A stretch of DNA of 9,304 nucleotides, taken from positions 1,603 to 10,906 of the forward strand of contig JAKBFR010000079.1 in NCBI GenBank assembly GCA_021837545.1. Direction: 5' to 3'. This stretch comes from Bacillota bacterium. GTDB taxonomy: Bacteria; Bacillota_A; Clostridia; Clostridiales; Clostridiaceae. Under the pieces are notes generated by a model. It saw nothing but the letters and a program-made list of their open reading frames with translations. It was not told where the DNA came from and did not search any database. This document shows positions 6,048 through 9,304 of the stretch, piece after piece; positions within the stretch are counted from its first letter, which is position 1, and each line of letters starts with the position of its first letter. A program made the position numbers and the translations under genes.

Positions 6048-6677
6048 TTAAAATAAATTATCATTTAAATTTTTTTCTTTTTTGAAATCTTTATAAGTTA
6101 TTATGACTCTTTCTTTATTGTTCTCATCTAAAATTTTCAATAGAACTGGAAGCTTTGTATTTTTATCTACATAAAATTCTGCTTTACTTAAATGTTTATT
6201 TTTACTATTATATTTAATATCTACTTGCAAATAAATCCCTTCACCCCATTCATCCTTAACTTCTTTGATTTCACCATTCTGAGGATTTGATAAAATATTC
6301 TCTATAAATGCTAATGGATAGATTATATCTATATTTTTATCCAGAATATATTCTTCGTCTTCTTTTCCTTCTACTTTAATCTCTTCACCTTTATAAACCT
6401 TAACTCCCTCAAGTCCATCCTTAAATTCTATTCTTGATCCTTTCTCAAAACTATAATACTGCATTGTGCTTTCCTTAAATTCTGTTTTTGAATTTTTAAA
6501 TACATATTCAACTGTACTGCTATAACATTTTGTATTTTTTAATTCATTTATTATATCTTGATTTGAAGGCGTAATTATATTCCTACATAAAATAATGAAT
6601 AAAATTATAAAGATTGGAACAGAAATTAAGATTCCTATTGTTATTTTTTTGCTAAATAAATTTTTTTTTAAATTCAT
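6048..6677 (-). CDS. Membrane-anchored GerS/LolA-like protein
   Basis: This 209-aa protein has a basic N-terminus followed by one hydrophobic segment (about 12-31) ending in cysteine 31. The exported domain of about 175 residues is rich in charged residues and alternating beta-type sequence, with EFYVDKNTKLPVLLKILDENN near the end. That C-terminal pattern recalls LolA-like lipoprotein carriers and the clostridial germination lipoprotein GerS, and the neighbourhood (acpS, nnr) is where clostridial GerS relatives usually sit, as I recall. If GerS-like, it would act outside the membrane, possibly in spore cortex handling during germination; this is inference. The cysteine is preceded by IIL rather than a standard lipobox, so it may be a simple membrane anchor. 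GGAGG lies 4 nt before the ATG. The 121-bp gap to nnr shows no clear terminator and no promoter I trust. Confidence 0.7.
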   Translation of the reverse strand: MNLKKNLFSKKITIGILISVPIFIILFIILCRNIITPSNQDIINELKNTKCYSSTVEYVFKNSKTEFKESTMQYYSFEKGSRIEFKDGLEGVKVYKGEEIKVEGKEDEEYILDKNIDIIYPLAFIENILSNPQNGEIKEVKDEWGEGIYLQVDIKYNSKNKHLSKAEFYVDKNTKLPVLLKILDENNKERVIITYKDFKKEKNLNDNLF

Positions 6678-6798
6678 AAGTCCTCCAAAGATTTATTACT
6701 ACGTACTACTATTTATGAAAATCTTCAGACTTTTATTCTTAATTAAGACATATGAAAAAAATATTAAGTCAAATATGTGGTGTGTATTTTCACTATAA

Positions 6799-8304
6799 TT
6801 AACTAATAATATCGTTAACTGCCTTAGGCAATTCATTTATAATATCCCTTGCATTTACTATGTAAGCTTGCTTTCCTAATTTATCAGCTATATCTCCATG
6901 AACATAAGCCCCTAAAAGGGCTGCTTTCTCTAAATCAACACCTTGTGATAGAAATCCATTTATTATTCCTGTTAATGCATCTCCCATACCTCCAGATGCC
7001 ATTTTACTATTTCCTGTCGGATTTATATAAGTGTCTTTTCCATTGGAAATTACAGTGTTATATCCCTTTAATAAAACAACTATTCCATATTTCTGTGCAA
7101 CTGTTCTTACTATATTAGTTCTATCACATTCCACCTCTTCAACAGTTATTCCTAAAAACCTTGCCATTTCACCCGGATGTGGCGTAATAATTGCTCTACC
7201 TTTTAAATTATCTAATAAATACTTGTTTTCTCCTATCAAAGTTATTCCATCTGCATCAATTACAACTGGACATTTACTATTTTTAACAACTTGTTCTAAT
7301 AATTTTTCTTCCCTATGACCAGTTCCAATTCCAGGTCCAAAAGCAATAGAACTTGCACTTTTTATGAGTTCGATTACATTTTTCTCCTCCAAATTCAAAG
7401 TCATAGCCTCTATGAATCTGCTCGACAAGGCTTTTTGAACATCTTCATTACATATTAATGTTGTCAGTCCTGCCCCTGCTCTAACTGTACATTCCGTAGT
7501 TATAAAAGCTGCCCCTACAAATCCTATTCTACCTGCTACAACTAATGCTCTACCATAACTTCCCTTGTGACCATAAACCTTTCTCTTAGCGAGCAATTGT
7601 TTATATTGCTGTTTTTCTAAAATGTAGAGCTTCCCAGAGTTAACTTTTTTAATATGTTCTGGTATCCCTATTTTTAATATCTTCATATTTCCAACACAAT
7701 TTATTGCTTTATAATTTAAAAATCCTTGTTTAACGATTTCAAATGTATATGTAATATCAGCGTGTACTGCAATTCCTCTCTCAATTCCTAAATCACAATC
7801 CAAGCCTGATGGAGTATCAATTGATACTATAAGCTTCCCATATAGATTTACATTTTCTATAATGCTCTTAAAGATACCGGTTAAATCTCGGTTGAGTCCA
7901 ACACCAAAAATACCATCTACTACTACATCATAATTTTTAATATTATTAATTATATGCTCGTCTATATCGTTTTCTGATTTTATAAACAATAAATCTCTTT
8001 TATCAATTAATTTTTCTAATATATTAAAATTAGTTCTAAAATCATCTGTATAATTTTGATCCTTACTTACAATATAAACCCTTACTTTTTTTCCGTTTAG
8101 TATCAAATGTCTACATAATGCTAGGGCGTCCCCTCCATTATTACCTTTTCCACATAATATTAGAAATGACTCACCTTTATCCACCACTTCTTTGAATATA
8201 CCTATTGCAGCATTCTCCATAAGTATAATCCCTGGAATTCCTATATCCTCTATGGTGTTTTTATCCATTTCCTTGCACTGATTAGCTGAAAAAATTTCAA
8301 ACAT
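6799..8304 (-). CDS. nnr: Bifunctional NAD(P)H-hydrate epimerase / ADP-dependent NAD(P)H-hydrate dehydratase
   Basis: This 501-aa metabolite-repair enzyme restores NADH and NADPH that have been hydrated by heat, acid or GAPDH side activity. The N-terminal YjeF_N epimerase domain (about 1-215) interconverts R and S hydrates. It carries CGKGNNGGD (51-59), DGIFGVGLNR (130-139) and SIDTPSGLD (160-168). The C-terminal ribokinase-like dehydratase domain (about 235-500) shows GHKGSYGRALVVAG, AFGPGIGTG, VIDADG, ITPHPGEMARFLG, LLKGYNTVI and the catalytic-loop ASGGMGDALTG. Length is typical for the fused bacterial form. The ATG overlaps the acpS stop by one base (TAATG), and a nearly perfect GGAGGTGAT ribosome binding site lies 4 nt upstream inside acpS, so the two are translationally coupled. 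Confidence 0.96.
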   Translation of the reverse strand: MFEIFSANQCKEMDKNTIEDIGIPGIILMENAAIGIFKEVVDKGESFLILCGKGNNGGDALALCRHLILNGKKVRVYIVSKDQNYTDDFRTNFNILEKLIDKRDLLFIKSENDIDEHIINNIKNYDVVVDGIFGVGLNRDLTGIFKSIIENVNLYGKLIVSIDTPSGLDCDLGIERGIAVHADITYTFEIVKQGFLNYKAINCVGNMKILKIGIPEHIKKVNSGKLYILEKQQYKQLLAKRKVYGHKGSYGRALVVAGRIGFVGAAFITTECTVRAGAGLTTLICNEDVQKALSSRFIEAMTLNLEEKNVIELIKSASSIAFGPGIGTGHREEKLLEQVVKNSKCPVVIDADGITLIGENKYLLDNLKGRAIITPHPGEMARFLGITVEEVECDRTNIVRTVAQKYGIVVLLKGYNTVISNGKDTYINPTGNSKMASGGMGDALTGIINGFLSQGVDLEKAALLGAYVHGDIADKLGKQAYIVNARDIINELPKAVNDIIS

Positions 8305-8675
8305 TATATCACCTCCATCACTGCATAAGCTATTGCATTTTCTTTACTATGTGAAATACTAACATGCATATTAAATTCTTTTATATCTAATAATTTATAA
8401 ATCTCATAACTCAAATTCACAATTGGTTTTCCGAGCTCATCTCGCAATACTTCAATGTCTTTTAATCCAAAGCCTCTAAATCCTGTTCCTAGCGCTTTGC
8501 TAATTGCTTCTTTAGCTGCAAAATTTCCAGCTATTACATTACCCTTGAATCCCTTTAATTTAAAATATTCAATTTCATTATACGTAAATGATTTATCAAG
8601 AAAACTACTTGTTCTCATCATTACCTTTTCTATTCTATTGATTTCTATTATATCAGTACCAATTCCAATAATCAT
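8304..8675 (-). CDS. acpS: Holo-[acyl-carrier-protein] synthase AcpS
   Basis: This 123-aa enzyme transfers the 4'-phosphopantetheine arm of coenzyme A to apo-acyl carrier protein in the cytosol, enabling fatty acid synthesis. The metal- and CoA-binding signature is complete: IGTDIIEINRIE (5-16, with D8) and GNFAAKEAISKALGTG (from 50, with E56). The C-terminal SISHSKENAIAYA is also present. Length is typical for the single-domain bacterial type. The start at 8673-8675 has a GAGAGG ribosome binding site about 9 nt upstream. The stop overlaps the nnr start. The 72-bp gap to the upstream DUF6514-like gene has a weak ACTAGC/GCTAGT hairpin without a T-tract, so co-transcription from that gene is possible. 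Confidence 0.97.
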   Translation of the reverse strand: MIIGIGTDIIEINRIEKVMMRTSSFLDKSFTYNEIEYFKLKGFKGNVIAGNFAAKEAISKALGTGFRGFGLKDIEVLRDELGKPIVNLSYEIYKLLDIKEFNMHVSISHSKENAIAYAVMEVI

Positions 8676-8747
8676 AATTTATCGCCTCTCTTAGTAATAT
8701 CTTACCATATACTAGCGTAAATATTTAATTATTGCTATACTTTAATG

Positions 8748-9083
8748 CTAGTTTATAGCTTGTTCTTGTGTCCCCACATCAAATTCATAAGCATGCTTAT
8801 CTGCATAACTCCCTATGATATCAATTAAATGGAGAGGAGACACTTGATTATTATACAACTTAATGAGTAGTTGTTTTACCTTATATCTATGAGGCGAAAT
8901 TATGTCTATATTTGTTCTTTCCAAATTTATATTTTTTAAACCCACATAATCTTTTCTTTCAATTTCAATTCCATATGCTATTATTCCCTTATAGTCTTTT
9001 TTTATAAGTCTGTAAGCATACCTAAACTCCACATCATCATCCCTATTAATAGATGTGTATTCCTCAACTAAATTCATACCCAT
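8748..9083 (-). CDS. Small DUF6514-like protein of unknown function
   Basis: This 111-aa soluble protein has no signal peptide or membrane segment. The sequence pattern (a charged beta-rich N-terminal half with YGIEIERKDY, then ISPHRYKVKQLLIKLYNNQVSP and a conserved-looking HLIDIIGSYAD) matches what I remember of a small clostridial family listed as DUF6514; that assignment is from memory. Function is unknown. Two starts are possible: the ATG at 9081-9083, only 4 nt from AAGGAG, or the ATG two codons later at 9075-9077 with 10 nt spacing. A TTGACA lies on the minus strand near 9147-9152, but I see no properly spaced -10, so no promoter is called. acpS follows in the same direction. Confidence 0.8.
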   Translation of the reverse strand: MGMNLVEEYTSINRDDDVEFRYAYRLIKKDYKGIIAYGIEIERKDYVGLKNINLERTNIDIISPHRYKVKQLLIKLYNNQVSPLHLIDIIGSYADKHAYEFDVGTQEQAIN

Positions 9084-9148
9084 TCAACTCCTTAATTAAT
9101 AGTTCTTAATTACATACTTATACTAGCACATAATATATCAATAAATTG

Positions 9149-9304
9149 TCAAAGCATGTCCGTTATTTCAAAATTTATATTTTTTTTATTGACAACAAAA
9201 CGTTTTCCCGAAGCTTTTACAACATATAGGTACTTCAAACCTTCATAATTATAATTTAATTTGTCGAATTTAATTAACATTTGTTTTAGTTTTATAACAA
9301 TAGA
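9149..9304 (-). CDS. Possible 3' end of an unrecognised gene entering from the right edge
   Basis: One minus-strand frame is open from the window edge (TCT at 9304) to a TGA at 9149-9151, giving 51 codons. The translation looks protein-like, with alternating charged and hydrophobic residues such as YEGLKYLYVVKASGKRF and ending FEITDML. An internal ATG at 9278-9280 would give a 43-aa protein but has no ribosome binding site, so a truncated longer gene is more likely than a complete small one. I do not recognise the family. The frame could be open by chance, although 51 stop-free codons are uncommon in DNA this A/T-rich. Confidence 0.45.
   Translation of the reverse strand, partial: SIVIKLKQMLIKFDKLNYNYEGLKYLYVVKASGKRFVVNKKNINFEITDML

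Noticed and set aside
6741..6780. Possible sporulation (sigma-E) promoter before the GerS-like gene
   Set aside because: CACATATT and CATATGTC resemble the two elements, but the spacing (17 nt) is longer than usual and the -10 is off consensus.
9262..9268. TGTCGAA, an exact Spo0A-box core
   Set aside because: It is a 7-mer inside a likely coding frame, about 180 nt from the next gene start and without a promoter beside it; chance occurrence is likely.

Overview
The window is strongly A+T-rich Firmicute DNA. Gene content and protein style (ftsEX, a two-gene transketolase, a YitT protein, an EndoA/MazF-type toxin pair, a GerS/LolA-like protein, nnr, acpS) fit Clostridium sensu stricto, probably the solvent-forming group around C. 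beijerinckii. That placement comes from recognising the families, not from a search. All supported genes lie on the minus strand, so transcription runs from the right edge to the left edge.

Right third (9304 to 6048): the 3' end of an unrecognised gene enters from the right edge. It is followed by a small DUF6514-like protein, acpS (holo-ACP synthase), nnr (bifunctional NAD(P)HX repair enzyme, overlapping the acpS stop as TAATG), and a membrane-anchored GerS/LolA-like protein. Middle (5822 to 5049): a type II toxin-antitoxin pair with a near-consensus promoter flanked by three short direct repeats, closed by a hairpin terminator. In related clostridia, as I recall, alanine racemase (alr) lies between the gerS-like gene and this pair; no alr is present here.

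Left half (5048 to 1): a split transketolase operon (N-terminal then C-terminal subunit, overlapping by one base), a clear intrinsic terminator, a YitT-family membrane protein, then ftsE-ftsX (overlapping by 11 bp), the divisome/peptidoglycan-hydrolase-regulating ABC complex.

The most unusual signal is a dispersed intergenic element seen three times in the same orientation: in the 5' leader of the transketolase operon (4779-4930), in the 5' leader of ftsE (1642-1768), and partly at the left edge downstream of ftsX (1-37). The two complete copies share short conserved blocks around a hairpin of variable length. Each starts about 30 nt after a plausible promoter start and ends shortly before the ribosome binding site. 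This looks like a structured leader RNA family or a transcribed mobile repeat, and it is the best candidate for something undescribed. Other items worth a look are the repeats at the toxin-antitoxin promoter, the diverged N-terminus of the antitoxin, and palindromes at the ftsEX and transketolase promoters.
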